DNA of 64,000 bases from Bacteroides intestinalis (GTDB lineage: Bacteria; Bacteroidota; Bacteroidia; Bacteroidales; Bacteroidaceae), in NCBI RefSeq assembly GCF_003464595.1, contig NZ_QRZF01000022.1, positions 34,396 to 98,395 on the forward strand, given 5' to 3'. The notes beneath the pieces were generated by a model. That model was given only the letters and a program-made list of their open reading frames with translations, was not told where the DNA came from and did not search any database. The translations under genes and the position numbers were made by a program. This document shows, piece after piece, positions 26,233-34,703 of this stretch. Numbering within the stretch: position 1 is the first letter of the stretch; each line of letters starts with the position of its first letter.

Positions 26233-28284
26233 ATGAGCTATACGACTTATCTCTTTGACTTTGACTACACGCTCGCAGACTCCTCGCGCGGCATCGTTAC
26301 CTGTTTCCGTAATGTGCTCAATCAACATGGTTATACAGATGTAACCGATGAAGATATTAAACGCACCATCGGAAAAACTTTGGAAGAATCTTTCTCCATC
26401 CTGACGGGGGTGACGGATGAAGACCAACTGGCTGGTTTTAAGAGTGAATACAGGAAGGAAGCGGATACCCACATGACAATAAACACCGTACTCTTTCTGG
26501 AAACCAAGTCCGTGCTGCTTGCACTGAAAGATGCAGGTGCATTCATCGGCATCATCTCCACCAAATACCGTTACCGCATAAAGGAAATGCTCGACCAGCA
26601 CTTCCCCGGCAGCTTCTTCAATATCATTGTTGGTGGAGAAGATGTACAAACAGCCAAACCTTCACCTGAAGGATTACTGTTTGCCATCAAACAACTGCAC
26701 GTCACCAAAGCAGAAACCCTTTACATTGGCGACAGTACAGTAGATGCAGCCACAGCCAAAGCGGCAGGTGTGGACTTTGCCGGTGTAACCCATGGGGTAA
26801 CCACGGCCGAAGAATTAAGCAAATATCCGCATTGGAAAATTATGAACTCACTGGAAGAACTGTTGGAAGCGGATGAACAACCAACTCATGATAAGCAGTC
26901 GACTGATGATACACCTCCGAGTACGGATGTAACAGTATCCTCCCATCCGATTGTCAACTCACCTTCCGTTCCAGTTATTGCTCCCCGCCCCACTCCCCGC
27001 AAAAGGAAAATGATCAATATCTGGCAAATACTAATCCTGGCAGTGCTACTATGGTTATCTTTTGAAGAAGGAGAAGACAGTAATGTTTTTCTATGGTCTT
27101 TCATACTGGTGCTTTGGTATATCCTTACCAAACGCAGAATTCTACCAGACCGTGTATTAGATCTTATATCCCCCTGGTGGACTCCCTGTAAGAAGTACCT
27201 TCGAGCCTTGCATATCAAGATGGTACGTGGAAAAGACATTCCGCCCATCAGTGAGGAAAGTAACATCTGCCTGAATTGTGATACCGTTTATACAGGTAGC
27301 TATTGCAACCGTTGCGGCCAAAGCCGGAATACTCCCCGCTACCGTTTCAGTAATGCATTCAGAAATATATTAGGAGGATTCACCAATATTGATAATGGTT
27401 TCGGGCGTACCCTTCTGGACTTGCTCTACCGCCCGGGATATATGATCAGAGACTTCATTGCCGGCAAACGAATCTTATACTTCCGTCCCTTCCAGACATT
27501 ATTTGTACTTGCCGCCCTTTACATCATGGCGGTGCAACTGGTAGATCCTGAAGCCCTGAAAGAGAAAAAAGGGAAGTCTCCGGAAGTACAAAGACAAGAA
27601 ATACTTACTACACGCGAACAATTGCAAAAACAGATAGAAGTAGCAGACCCGATTACCCAAAAAGTCCTGAATAAAACGATAGAAAGTCTGGATAAAGAAT
27701 TGAAAAAACTGGAAGCAAAAAGTTCTCTTAAAAAGGATAACATCACCCTCCAAATAAATGGTGATGAAGATGACGAACTCATAGATGAACTTCTGGAAGG
27801 TGGATCATCAGTATTTAATAAGCTTGAAAAAGCCATTCACAATACACCTTTTCTGGAAAAAGTATGGAACTTACTGAAAAGTTGGGGACATGGTAACAAG
27901 GCATTCCGTATTATCGCCACATTACCTCTCTTTGCGCTGGCAACACTCATGGCTTTCCGCCGTAAAAAGAACAAACTGCGCTATAATCTGACAGAGCATG
28001 TATTTATACAAGCTTATATTGCCTGCCAGATACTCTTGCTTAGTATCATAGTGCTTCCTTTCAACGGCAGTGCACAGGTAGGCGATTTATACGAATTGCC
28101 CATACTATTCATCTTTGCCCTCTTCTGCCTGGATTATAAGCAACTGTATGGATATACTTGGTGGAGAAGCTTCTGGACCACAATACTGATGTTCTTCTAT
28201 AGTTTAATACTGCTTATTATCTTTGCTATTATTGTAGTAACCCTGATAATTGCGGCAGTTTATATACTAAAACCACTTTTATAA
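26233..28284 (+). CDS. HAD phosphatase fused to a DUF3667 membrane protein
   Basis: 683 residues from the ATG at 26233. Residues 1-215 form a complete HAD hydrolase of the phosphoglycolate phosphatase type: FDFDYTLADSS with Asp9 and Asp11, ISTKYR as motif II, KPSPEG as motif III and YIGDSTVDAATAKAAG as motif IV. A Pro/Thr/Ser-rich linker (about 220-260) leads to a short hydrophobic stretch, then a zinc-ribbon CLNCDTVYTGSYCNRCGQ and the DUF3667 body: RFSNAFRNILGGFTNID, a hairpin of charged residues around 440-500 and three or four further membrane spans to the C-terminus. DUF3667 has no known function. The two parts are separate genes in most genomes I know, so the fusion suggests a membrane-tethered phosphatase; substrate unknown. 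Confidence 0.85.
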   Translation: MSYTTYLFDFDYTLADSSRGIVTCFRNVLNQHGYTDVTDEDIKRTIGKTLEESFSILTGVTDEDQLAGFKSEYRKEADTHMTINTVLFLETKSVLLALKDAGAFIGIISTKYRYRIKEMLDQHFPGSFFNIIVGGEDVQTAKPSPEGLLFAIKQLHVTKAETLYIGDSTVDAATAKAAGVDFAGVTHGVTTAEELSKYPHWKIMNSLEELLEADEQPTHDKQSTDDTPPSTDVTVSSHPIVNSPSVPVIAPRPTPRKRKMINIWQILILAVLLWLSFEEGEDSNVFLWSFILVLWYILTKRRILPDRVLDLISPWWTPCKKYLRALHIKMVRGKDIPPISEESNICLNCDTVYTGSYCNRCGQSRNTPRYRFSNAFRNILGGFTNIDNGFGRTLLDLLYRPGYMIRDFIAGKRILYFRPFQTLFVLAALYIMAVQLVDPEALKEKKGKSPEVQRQEILTTREQLQKQIEVADPITQKVLNKTIESLDKELKKLEAKSSLKKDNITLQINGDEDDELIDELLEGGSSVFNKLEKAIHNTPFLEKVWNLLKSWGHGNKAFRIIATLPLFALATLMAFRRKKNKLRYNLTEHVFIQAYIACQILLLSIIVLPFNGSAQVGDLYELPILFIFALFCLDYKQLYGYTWWRSFWTTILMFFYSLILLIIFAIIVVTLIIAAVYILKPLL

Positions 28285-28318
28285 TTCATAAGAATACCCA
28301 GCCACTCAATTATATAAT

Positions 28319-28358
28319 AAAAGTTCTCCCTATCAATTGATATGAGAGAACTTTTATT
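28319..28358. terminator. Bidirectional terminator between the HAD gene and the B12 operon
   Basis: AAAAGTTCTC (28320-28329) and GAGAACTTTT (28347-28356) pair around a 17-base loop, with A runs on one side and T runs on the other, so it can serve both converging genes. Confidence 0.8.
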
Positions 28359-28386
28359 TATTTCAGGATAAATCAATGCGTACCTA

Positions 28387-29370
28387 TTATTTCGGATTTG
28401 CAAGAGCCCCTACCATCCATTCTGCAAAAGGATAAGTATTCATCATACCGGAATTGATTGAGGAACAAGTCCAGGCATCCCAACTGTTCTGAGTTAATGT
28501 ACGCAAGTCTGCCATATACGGAGAATATTCAAATGATTCCGGAACATTTTTCCCATCATCACCCAAATAATACGAACAATAATTCTCATACCAGCCACCC
28601 ATCCAATAATCGGCAGGATCGGTTGATACAAATCCATCTCCTGTCACATCATCTTTCAGAAAAATTACCCCATCCGTAAAGTCCTTTGCATCATATGTGA
28701 TAGACATGGATTCATTCTTTATAGAAAAACGACCATCACCATTGGCATCATAACCAAAACCACGAATAGACCGACTGTCATCACCACCAAATCCTGGCCC
28801 CATCACAACAAAGAAGCGAGGATCTGCTTTAGCTATTGCTAAGATCATCTGATATCCGGTGGATTGGTCACTTTCTTTCCAGCGATATCCCCAACTCAAG
28901 AAATGGACATTATCCTGTGTCGGATCTTCCCAGTTGTCACCACTTATCCATTGCACGCCTAATGCAGACTGACATTCTCCCTCTCCTGTCCAGAATTGAA
29001 TATCACTCATAGACTTTACAGCATCATAAGCCACATATACATTCACCAGTACAGCAGCATAGGCTTCATCTTTATCCTTATAAGCTGCAAACTTCACGTC
29101 GTAAATACCTGCCTTTGCGGGAGTAAACACATACTTCAGTTCAGTTGACACCTTCTCACCATCCACCGTCCACTCAAAACGAGCATTTTCACCATTTTCC
29201 ACTTTCGCCTCCAAAGTGAGGGACTTTCCAAGTGCAACATCTTGTTTTTCACCATCGACAATGGACACTGAGAGTAGTAAAGCATTGTCGTTGGAATCAT
29301 CGTCACTACAAGATGCTAATCCTATAGTAAGGACAAGGCATGATAAAAAATAAATAATATTATTCTTCAT
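28387..29370 (-). CDS. Lipoprotein with PKD-like domain, last gene of the B12 operon (possible B12-binding protein)
   Basis: 327 residues with lipobox TIGLASC followed by an acidic SDDDSND stretch that often directs surface export in Bacteroides. Residues about 30-115 form a PKD/Ig-like domain (FEWTVDGEKVSTELKYVFTPAKAG). The remaining 200 residues (SDIQFWTGEGECQSALGVQW to the end) are rich in Trp, Tyr, Gly and Asp and I do not recognise the fold. As the fourth gene of a cobalamin-riboswitch operon it is a fair candidate for a BtuH-like surface B12 binder, but that is only context. Its signal peptide is nearly identical to that of the gene before it. It starts 2 bases after that gene's stop. 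Confidence 0.75.
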   Translation of the reverse strand: MKNNIIYFLSCLVLTIGLASCSDDDSNDNALLLSVSIVDGEKQDVALGKSLTLEAKVENGENARFEWTVDGEKVSTELKYVFTPAKAGIYDVKFAAYKDKDEAYAAVLVNVYVAYDAVKSMSDIQFWTGEGECQSALGVQWISGDNWEDPTQDNVHFLSWGYRWKESDQSTGYQMILAIAKADPRFFVVMGPGFGGDDSRSIRGFGYDANGDGRFSIKNESMSITYDAKDFTDGVIFLKDDVTGDGFVSTDPADYWMGGWYENYCSYYLGDDGKNVPESFEYSPYMADLRTLTQNSWDAWTCSSINSGMMNTYPFAEWMVGALANPK

Positions 29371-29372
29371 AG

Positions 29373-30728
29373 TTATCTAAAATTAGAAGTGAAGAAGACT
29401 CCAGCCGGATATTTTGTACAATCATTATAAGCAGCTCTCAGTGTAGGAGTTGTACCACTAAAATCGAATATACTAATCTGATTGATACCCACATTATCTC
29501 CATATCCTTTTATCGTATTGAAATAAACTCCTTCCGTTACCGGATCAACAGTAACTGTATTATAAACGATATTGGCATTTTCTACCATCTCTTTAACATC
29601 TACCATCAGTTTAGTTTCATTAGTACTAAAAATATGACGGTAAATTTTAGTAGCGAGACCACTCATATACAATGTATCTCCTTTAGCTGTTATACTGGGA
29701 GCAGCAGCAAATGAAGCTGACAACGTTTTTGTAGCATCTGTATTCGACGACAAATCGTTTTCTTTTATAATTGAGTAATCTTTAGCACTTACCTTAGCTA
29801 TTTTACCGGATGCTACTGATACCCAAACGTTATTATCTGATGATTTCACGACGCCTGAGATCTTACCATCAAATTCAACTGTTGCCGACACTTTATCCTT
29901 TCCAGTTTCTATAACAAGAAGGTTCTTGTCTTGCGAAGCAAAAACTTTTCCTCCAACAACTGCCATTGTATTTTTTCTGGCTCTTTCTGTACCTTCTATA
30001 AGGGTAGCCTCTCCCGTAGAAGGATGAAACAACTTAATGCCAGCATTATCGCGCAGATAAATATTATCATCACTCAGCACCGCCACATGGGTAGGCCAAT
30101 CAATCTTCCCCTTCAATTCATCACCAAAAGCAGTTTCCAGTTTCAATGTTTCAGCATTGACAACCGTCAAAAAGCCACCCTCATTACCTCCATTCTGAGA
30201 TACAATATACATTTTATTGTTGGCAATAAACACATCCTGCGGAACACTGCCTAACCATGCGCCATTGTTTTCTTTTTGGAAAGCCTTCTCCACAAGTTCT
30301 CCCTCCGGACTTATAAAGATTAGGTAGCCACCTTTATCACCTCCCCAGGCTGCACCTTCGTTCAGGATAAAGGTTCCATACTTGTACTTTCCATACACGT
30401 CGAGGTCTAACTTGGCTGCTGCTTCACCTTGCTCTGCATTTGAAACAGTCAGTTGAATTTCACTTTTTCCAAGATCCGTCGCAGTAAAATCATAAGTAGA
30501 AGTGGTAGAGACTTCCTTACCATTCAATGTCCAGACGTATTGCACCTCAGAACTTCCCTCTACTACAGCCTTTAGATTCAAAGTTGCACCTTGCACTACT
30601 TCCTGTGCTTCGGTACCCTCTATCACAACCGTCAAAGGCGACAACGGTTCTTTGTCATCATCACTACAAGATACCAGTCCTACCGTAAGGACAAGGCATG
30701 ATAAAAAATAAATAATGTTCTTCTTCAT
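29373..30728 (-). CDS. BtuG-like beta-propeller lipoprotein with PKD-like domain (second copy)
   Basis: 451 residues with lipobox TVGLVSC and an acidic SDDDKE start. Residues about 30-115 are a PKD-like domain (VQYVWTLNGKEVSTTSTYDF), and about 118-451 a YncE/DUF5074-like propeller: GTFILNEGAAWGGDKGGYLIFI, VPQDVFIANNKMYIVSQNGG, DWPTHVAVLSDDNIYLRDN, KNTMAVVGGKVFASQDKN. This is the fold of BtuG, the surface lipoprotein that captures cobalamin and hands it to BtuB. It lies 24 bases after BtuB. A cobalamin or cobamide role is well supported by the operon; why a second BtuG-like protein is needed is not known. Confidence 0.82.
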   Translation of the reverse strand: MKKNIIYFLSCLVLTVGLVSCSDDDKEPLSPLTVVIEGTEAQEVVQGATLNLKAVVEGSSEVQYVWTLNGKEVSTTSTYDFTATDLGKSEIQLTVSNAEQGEAAAKLDLDVYGKYKYGTFILNEGAAWGGDKGGYLIFISPEGELVEKAFQKENNGAWLGSVPQDVFIANNKMYIVSQNGGNEGGFLTVVNAETLKLETAFGDELKGKIDWPTHVAVLSDDNIYLRDNAGIKLFHPSTGEATLIEGTERARKNTMAVVGGKVFASQDKNLLVIETGKDKVSATVEFDGKISGVVKSSDNNVWVSVASGKIAKVSAKDYSIIKENDLSSNTDATKTLSASFAAAPSITAKGDTLYMSGLATKIYRHIFSTNETKLMVDVKEMVENANIVYNTVTVDPVTEGVYFNTIKGYGDNVGINQISIFDFSGTTPTLRAAYNDCTKYPAGVFFTSNFR

Positions 30729-30752
30729 TGTTAGTATATAAAAAATTAAAAA

Positions 30753-32765
30753 CTAAAATTCAAACATCAACGAGCACAGCACATTGCGCAATGGCATCGG
30801 ATAGTATTGTGTCGACTCGTAATAGGTATTCAGAATGTTATCCACACGTACTTGTGAAGTAAGTTGCATACCGTTCCCTAATTTCCACAAATAACCCACC
30901 AATAAGTTATGAACCGTATAAGGACGGGTTGAATAAGATTCATCAGTTGTGACATAACGTTTACCTATATAAGTAGTCTGCCACGAACAAAAGGCTTTTT
31001 TATAATCGAATGCCAGCCGTGCATTCCATTTCAATTCGGGCACATAAGGGATCTGCTGCATATAGGAATTGTCATCTACATGCTGCTTCTTCCGCGTACG
31101 CGAACGCGCCCAACTGAAATTGCCGGAAAGTGTAGTTTTGAAATCCCCGAAACTAAGCACCATTTTGCCTGTAAACTCTGCTCCCAGCGAGAGAACGTTA
31201 CGTTTGTTCTGAGGTGTCCATATCCACTGGTTGCCATCTTTGGGAAGCCACAATATCCAATTGTCAATATGCATCAGGTAACCGGAAGCCTCTGCATTCA
31301 ATGTTATCCAGAAGGTCAAATCATTCTTATAACCGATGGCTGCGTCATAAGAATAGCCGTCTTCTGGTTTCACATCGGGATTTCCACCGGGACGCCAATA
31401 AAGATCATTCATACTGGGAAAACGGTAATTATACGACATGCTACCCTTTACGTAGAAGGTCTTATCAAAAAAGTTAGTGGCAAAACCAGCCGACCATGTA
31501 GACACATTCCGGCTATTATTCTGCTCGAACATATACTGCCCATGTAGTTGTAACCATGGCAATAATGTCCAGTTCGCCGAAGCCTGCCATGACAACACAT
31601 TGCGGTAATGCTTCAATGGCAGATCGGGTACTGGTATATTATAATACACATCATCTATCAGGTACTTAGCGGAATCCACATCAATGTAACTACTCACATT
31701 TACCAAGTCGTGTGTATAGGTAAGCGTAGTATTCAACACCAACTCGTCAACAGGTGCACACGAATAATCAGCAACACCCTGCCATGTCTGCGAAGAGTTG
31801 ATATTGCCTTCCGGATCGAACAACCCGCCATCAAACCATTTATCATACTTCAGACGATAATAGAGCCATGCGCCTTTTATATGAAATTCATGAATGCCAC
31901 GCACGTAGTCGAACCCTACATACCCGCGAATATTCGTTTCATTCTGCTGTTCGTGTGTCTTTCCCACAATGCCTAATGGTTGGGGCAACATACGCTTCCC
32001 TTGCTGTATCCAGCCTACAGCAGCCAGTTGTACGTATGAATTCAGTTTAAAGTACCCTTCCTGCATCGCACTCCATTGTGAGTATTTGGCATCCTGCCGC
32101 TTCTCACGGAAGGCTTCATTAGTAAGTACTTTATTAATATAAGTATAGTCATTATCCGAATGTTGGTAAAACAAACGCGTTTTCGAAACCACCCGTTTGC
32201 CACTTACATTAATCTGTGTTCCTCCGGTATATGTGTTATAAGAACCATATTCTCCAAAGAATTTACCTGTAATCCCCTTTCCCCACTCCGGATCATTGAA
32301 GATGTTTACACTCCCACCCACAGCACCGGTACCACTCTTCACATGACTGCTTCCATAATAAAGGTTCACGTTGTCGGCAAAGAAGACAGGGAACTGCGAA
32401 AAATCAAACACTCCGGACATCGGCGGCGTAATGTTGATTCCATTCCAGTTGACCCGGGTTTGTGCAGCACTTCCTCCCCGGAAAGAGGCTGTAGATAACG
32501 CTCCCGTGCCCAGACTCTTAATGTAGGTAGCTGAATTTTCGGTCAATAACTCAGAAAACGAACGGGTTTTATTGATTTGCAACAATTCAGGTTCAAGATG
32601 CGTCACTTTTGCACCGGCATTTGCTTCATTGGCATGGCGTATCCGACGGGCTACAATCTGTACCTCATCCAGATTCAGGCCATAGGCAATCGTATCCTTT
32701 TTCTGAGCTATCGCATCAGTCACCAGCAGACATGCGGCAACTATCAGGAAAAACAGTTTTCTCAT
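30753..32765 (-). CDS. btuB: BtuB-type TonB-dependent cobalamin transporter
   Basis: 670 residues with a type I signal peptide (DAIAQ). A TonB-box-like DEVQIVA near residue 33 is followed by the plug (SFSELLTENSATYIKSLGTGALSTASFRGG, written here as its first landmark SFSELLTENSATYIK and SFRGGSAAQTRVNWNGI) and a 22-strand barrel ending LRNVLCSLMFEF. Length and motifs fit the Bacteroides BtuB group. It moves cobalamin or other cobamides across the outer membrane with TonB energy. It starts 9 bases after the BtuG-like gene, under the riboswitch at 34078-34260. Confidence 0.9.
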   Translation of the reverse strand: MRKLFFLIVAACLLVTDAIAQKKDTIAYGLNLDEVQIVARRIRHANEANAGAKVTHLEPELLQINKTRSFSELLTENSATYIKSLGTGALSTASFRGGSAAQTRVNWNGINITPPMSGVFDFSQFPVFFADNVNLYYGSSHVKSGTGAVGGSVNIFNDPEWGKGITGKFFGEYGSYNTYTGGTQINVSGKRVVSKTRLFYQHSDNDYTYINKVLTNEAFREKRQDAKYSQWSAMQEGYFKLNSYVQLAAVGWIQQGKRMLPQPLGIVGKTHEQQNETNIRGYVGFDYVRGIHEFHIKGAWLYYRLKYDKWFDGGLFDPEGNINSSQTWQGVADYSCAPVDELVLNTTLTYTHDLVNVSSYIDVDSAKYLIDDVYYNIPVPDLPLKHYRNVLSWQASANWTLLPWLQLHGQYMFEQNNSRNVSTWSAGFATNFFDKTFYVKGSMSYNYRFPSMNDLYWRPGGNPDVKPEDGYSYDAAIGYKNDLTFWITLNAEASGYLMHIDNWILWLPKDGNQWIWTPQNKRNVLSLGAEFTGKMVLSFGDFKTTLSGNFSWARSRTRKKQHVDDNSYMQQIPYVPELKWNARLAFDYKKAFCSWQTTYIGKRYVTTDESYSTRPYTVHNLLVGYLWKLGNGMQLTSQVRVDNILNTYYESTQYYPMPLRNVLCSLMFEF

Positions 32766-32774
32766 AAACTTAAA

Positions 32775-33947
32775 TTATTGAACTTCGGATGATTCAGGGA
32801 AATAGACCTGATTGGGATAAATACCAACACGGTAACTTTCAACATTTCCACTCTCTTTATAATGACGAATATAGCCACGCTGTGCCGAATAGTCCAGGCA
32901 ATCGCAGATATACACTCCCCCTTGCGGACTTACTCCACAACCATACATCATATCTACTCCCGGCACATGACGATGTAATTTGAAAGTACCGTCATCCGTA
33001 TTCAACGTATAAATACTTTGCTGCGAATCATTCGGAAGACCCGGTTTGCAGGTTCGCACACTAAAATAAATCAGAGTTTTAGTAGCATCCATGTCTGTCC
33101 GGTTATAGCTGATAGTTCCGGTTACATCTCCTTCTTTGGCTTCATTCTTACTGACAAAAGGCAGTCTGTAAGTAGTCACTACCTTCTCCGTCTGCGGATC
33201 AATACACTTTAACAGGATAGCAGTAAGTTTACCTTTATCACGTTCGTTCATCAAAGCCCATATCTTACCGTTTTTGTCTTTCAGCAATTTACAGGTTTTA
33301 GTGACTTCCTCATTATAGACTTCTTCTATCATGCGGCTTCCTTCCAGAGTAATATTGTCCAGGTCGAACACATAAACCCCTTTTGCTGTAATACCAAATA
33401 GTTTATGATCAGCCACTTCCATATATTCCACCCATTTTCTGATAACAATATATTCCAAGGGAGTACCATAAGGAGGTACGGTACGGATACGTACCAGCTG
33501 GCTGGGCAAATCAACACCGGAGACATTGTTACTTAAAAGATCGGAAACGATAGCAGTGGTATCCGATATAGCCACAATCTGACGCGGTAATCCTGCCTGT
33601 GTATAAAGTATCGTACCTTCGGATTCGAAGGTCTTGGAATTTACAATCTCGATTTTCTTAGAATTGTTCAAAGCGATGAAGTACTTCCCATTAATCATCG
33701 TAATAGATTGTGCTACATCCCCTAACGGTCGGTTATTCACAACACGAAAGACATCGGGACTCACCATCCCGTTACGGTACAATACGGATATAGCTCCCAT
33801 ATTCGTACCTATTCTTCCCTCGTTCAAAACAATAGCTTCGATATTACCTTCGCCCACTCCGGCAGGAAAATCATCCTCATACTCGCAGGCGGATAATGAC
33901 ACCATTAGCACTGCACAACATAACCTCAAAATGCGTTTCTTCTGCAT
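32775..33947 (-). CDS. btuG: BtuG-like surface lipoprotein (beta-propeller) for cobalamin capture
   Basis: 390 residues from the ATG at 33947; a GTG two codons upstream is also open. Lipobox VSLSAC followed by EYEDDFPAG. The rest is a seven-bladed YncE-like propeller: IVLNEGRIGTNMGAISVLYRN, DVAQSITMINGKYFIALNNS, KTFESEGTILYTQAGLPRQIV and so on. It is the first gene after the cobalamin riboswitch and directly upstream of BtuB, the arrangement of BtuG-BtuB pairs in B. thetaiotaomicron. Role: very tight binding of B12 at the cell surface and delivery to BtuB. Confidence 0.87.
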   Translation of the reverse strand: MQKKRILRLCCAVLMVSLSACEYEDDFPAGVGEGNIEAIVLNEGRIGTNMGAISVLYRNGMVSPDVFRVVNNRPLGDVAQSITMINGKYFIALNNSKKIEIVNSKTFESEGTILYTQAGLPRQIVAISDTTAIVSDLLSNNVSGVDLPSQLVRIRTVPPYGTPLEYIVIRKWVEYMEVADHKLFGITAKGVYVFDLDNITLEGSRMIEEVYNEEVTKTCKLLKDKNGKIWALMNERDKGKLTAILLKCIDPQTEKVVTTYRLPFVSKNEAKEGDVTGTISYNRTDMDATKTLIYFSVRTCKPGLPNDSQQSIYTLNTDDGTFKLHRHVPGVDMMYGCGVSPQGGVYICDCLDYSAQRGYIRHYKESGNVESYRVGIYPNQVYFPESSEVQ

Positions 33948-34077
33948 ACACACAATTATTTTCCGTTATGTTTCGAGGTACGAAGTCCGAGCAATGACCT
34001 CCCATATCTATAACAATATGAGTTGAAGCAATGTGAATCTCTTACGTTTCTTTTCCCCCGAAACTGTAGATTGCAGA

Positions 34078-34260
34078 CTTTGCAGGCAGGTCTTCTGACT
34101 CGCTTCCCTTCCGGAAGTCCTTCCCATCCTATACGGACAGTGGACAAGTGTAGAATTTATCCGAAAAGTTTTATGAAGCTCACAGCAGTGGGTCTGTTCA
34201 GGAGTTTCACCTGATTCCCTTTTCACCTCGTTTAATAAGATATATCACGAAGCACCCGAA
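34078..34260 (-). promoter_or_regulatory. Cobalamin riboswitch
   Basis: Reading the minus strand: AATCAGGTGAAACTCCTGAA (34217-34198), then CAGACCCACTGCTGTGAGC (34196-34178), then CCACTGTCC...GGGAAGGAC and finally the B12 box GCGAGTCAGAAGACCTGCC (34103-34085). These are the conserved blocks of the cobalamin riboswitch in the right order. It lies in the 5' leader of the btuG-btuB operon, which begins 130 bases downstream, and should shut the operon when cobalamin is plentiful. Confidence 0.95.
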
Positions 34261-34283
34261 AGCCGGATTCTTAAATCCGGGCG

Positions 34284-34311
34284 CAAATATAGATATTATA
34301 AATCATGCAAA
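34284..34311 (-). promoter_or_regulatory. Promoter of the B12 uptake operon
   Basis: The minus strand has TATATTTG (34291-34284) with TTTG (34311-34308) 16 bases upstream, a slightly short spacing. Transcription would start near 34277, inside a small hairpin CCGGATT-TAAG-AATCCGG (34280-34263) at the very 5' end of the riboswitch RNA. Confidence 0.5.
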
Positions 34312-34323
34312 GAAGAATATTCT

Positions 34324-34361
34324 AAAAAAAGAGAAAATGAATTTAATGTTTTATTCTCTCT
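34324..34361 (-). terminator. Hairpin plus T run facing the minus strand
   Basis: Minus strand AGAGAGAAT (34361-34353) pairs with ATTTTCTCT (34338-34330, one G-U) around a 14-base loop, followed by seven T. It has no protein gene in front of it on the minus strand, so it either ends a small RNA or insulates the B12 promoter from stray transcription. Confidence 0.6.
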
Positions 34362-34436
34362 TGTAAGTTTGCTTGGTTCGGTACTCAATACTTTATGAAT
34401 AACCCCCATATATTCATTATATCTGAGTCTTATTTA

Positions 34437-34513
34437 CTCCGTATTTTCTCCGTACCTATACGCTTGGACTTGGTACGGAGTTGGTACGGCCTTGACACGG
34501 AGTTGGTATGAAG
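34437..34513. repeat. Seven contiguous degenerate 11-bp units
   Basis: Units run 34437, 34448, 34459, 34470, 34481, 34492, 34503. The first two read CTCCGTATTTT and CTCCGTACCTA; the last four read TTGGTACGGAG, TTGGTACGGCC, TTGACACGGAG and TTGGTATGAAG. The first pair is roughly the reverse complement of the later ones, so the array has direct repetition and a dyad centred near 34464. Confidence 0.7.
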
Positions 34514-34580
34514 CAGACTTGCAAGAATCCCTTCCTGACAGATTTCACAAATCTATTCCTCAAAAAAAGAGGAAGAAACG

Positions 34581-34612
34581 TTTGTCTGTTCCAAATAAAA
34601 AAAGTACTTTTG
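34581..34612 (+). promoter_or_regulatory. Promoter of rplU-rpmA
   Basis: TTTG (34581-34584), 20 bases, then TACTTTTG (34605-34612): a full match to the Bacteroides sigma consensus. It gives a leader of about 85 bases before rplU. Confidence 0.8.
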
Positions 34613-34619
34613 TGCCCGA

Positions 34620-34703
34620 TTATTCCGCACCGGGTTCGACAAAGTGCTTTCTAAGTGATTAGAGACCACCCGACGGAGCTAACTTATACATTATATATAA
34701 GAA
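34620..34703 (+). promoter_or_regulatory. Structured 5' leader of rplU
   Basis: A 7-bp hairpin with a GUGA (GNRA) tetraloop, TTTCTAA-GTGA-TTAGAGA at 34648-34665 with one G-U, lies inside an outer stem CGGGT (34631-34635) with ACCCG (34668-34672). Ribosomal protein leaders often bind their own product; whether this one does is inference. No Shine-Dalgarno is obvious before the ATG at 34704. Confidence 0.5.

Larger units (their letters stand above)
34324..34541 (-). ncRNA. Candidate small RNA (about 218 nt) between the B12 operon and rplU
   Basis: On the minus strand there is a -7 element TAGATTTG (34555-34548), a structured body, and a terminator-like hairpin with a T run (34361-34324). The body holds two 16-base arms, 34511-34526 and 34359-34374, that pair at 14 of 16 positions, and inside them an array of 11-bp units that can form a 9-bp hairpin (34448-34456 with 34472-34480). 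No open frame of note is present. Against this: the two mismatches in the long stem become G-U pairs only in plus-strand RNA, and no good -33 box is seen. Strand and existence are therefore uncertain. Confidence 0.35.

Noticed and set aside
33948..34280. Small protein genes in the region before btuG
   Set aside because: The open frames at 33956-34226 coincide with the conserved blocks of the cobalamin riboswitch.
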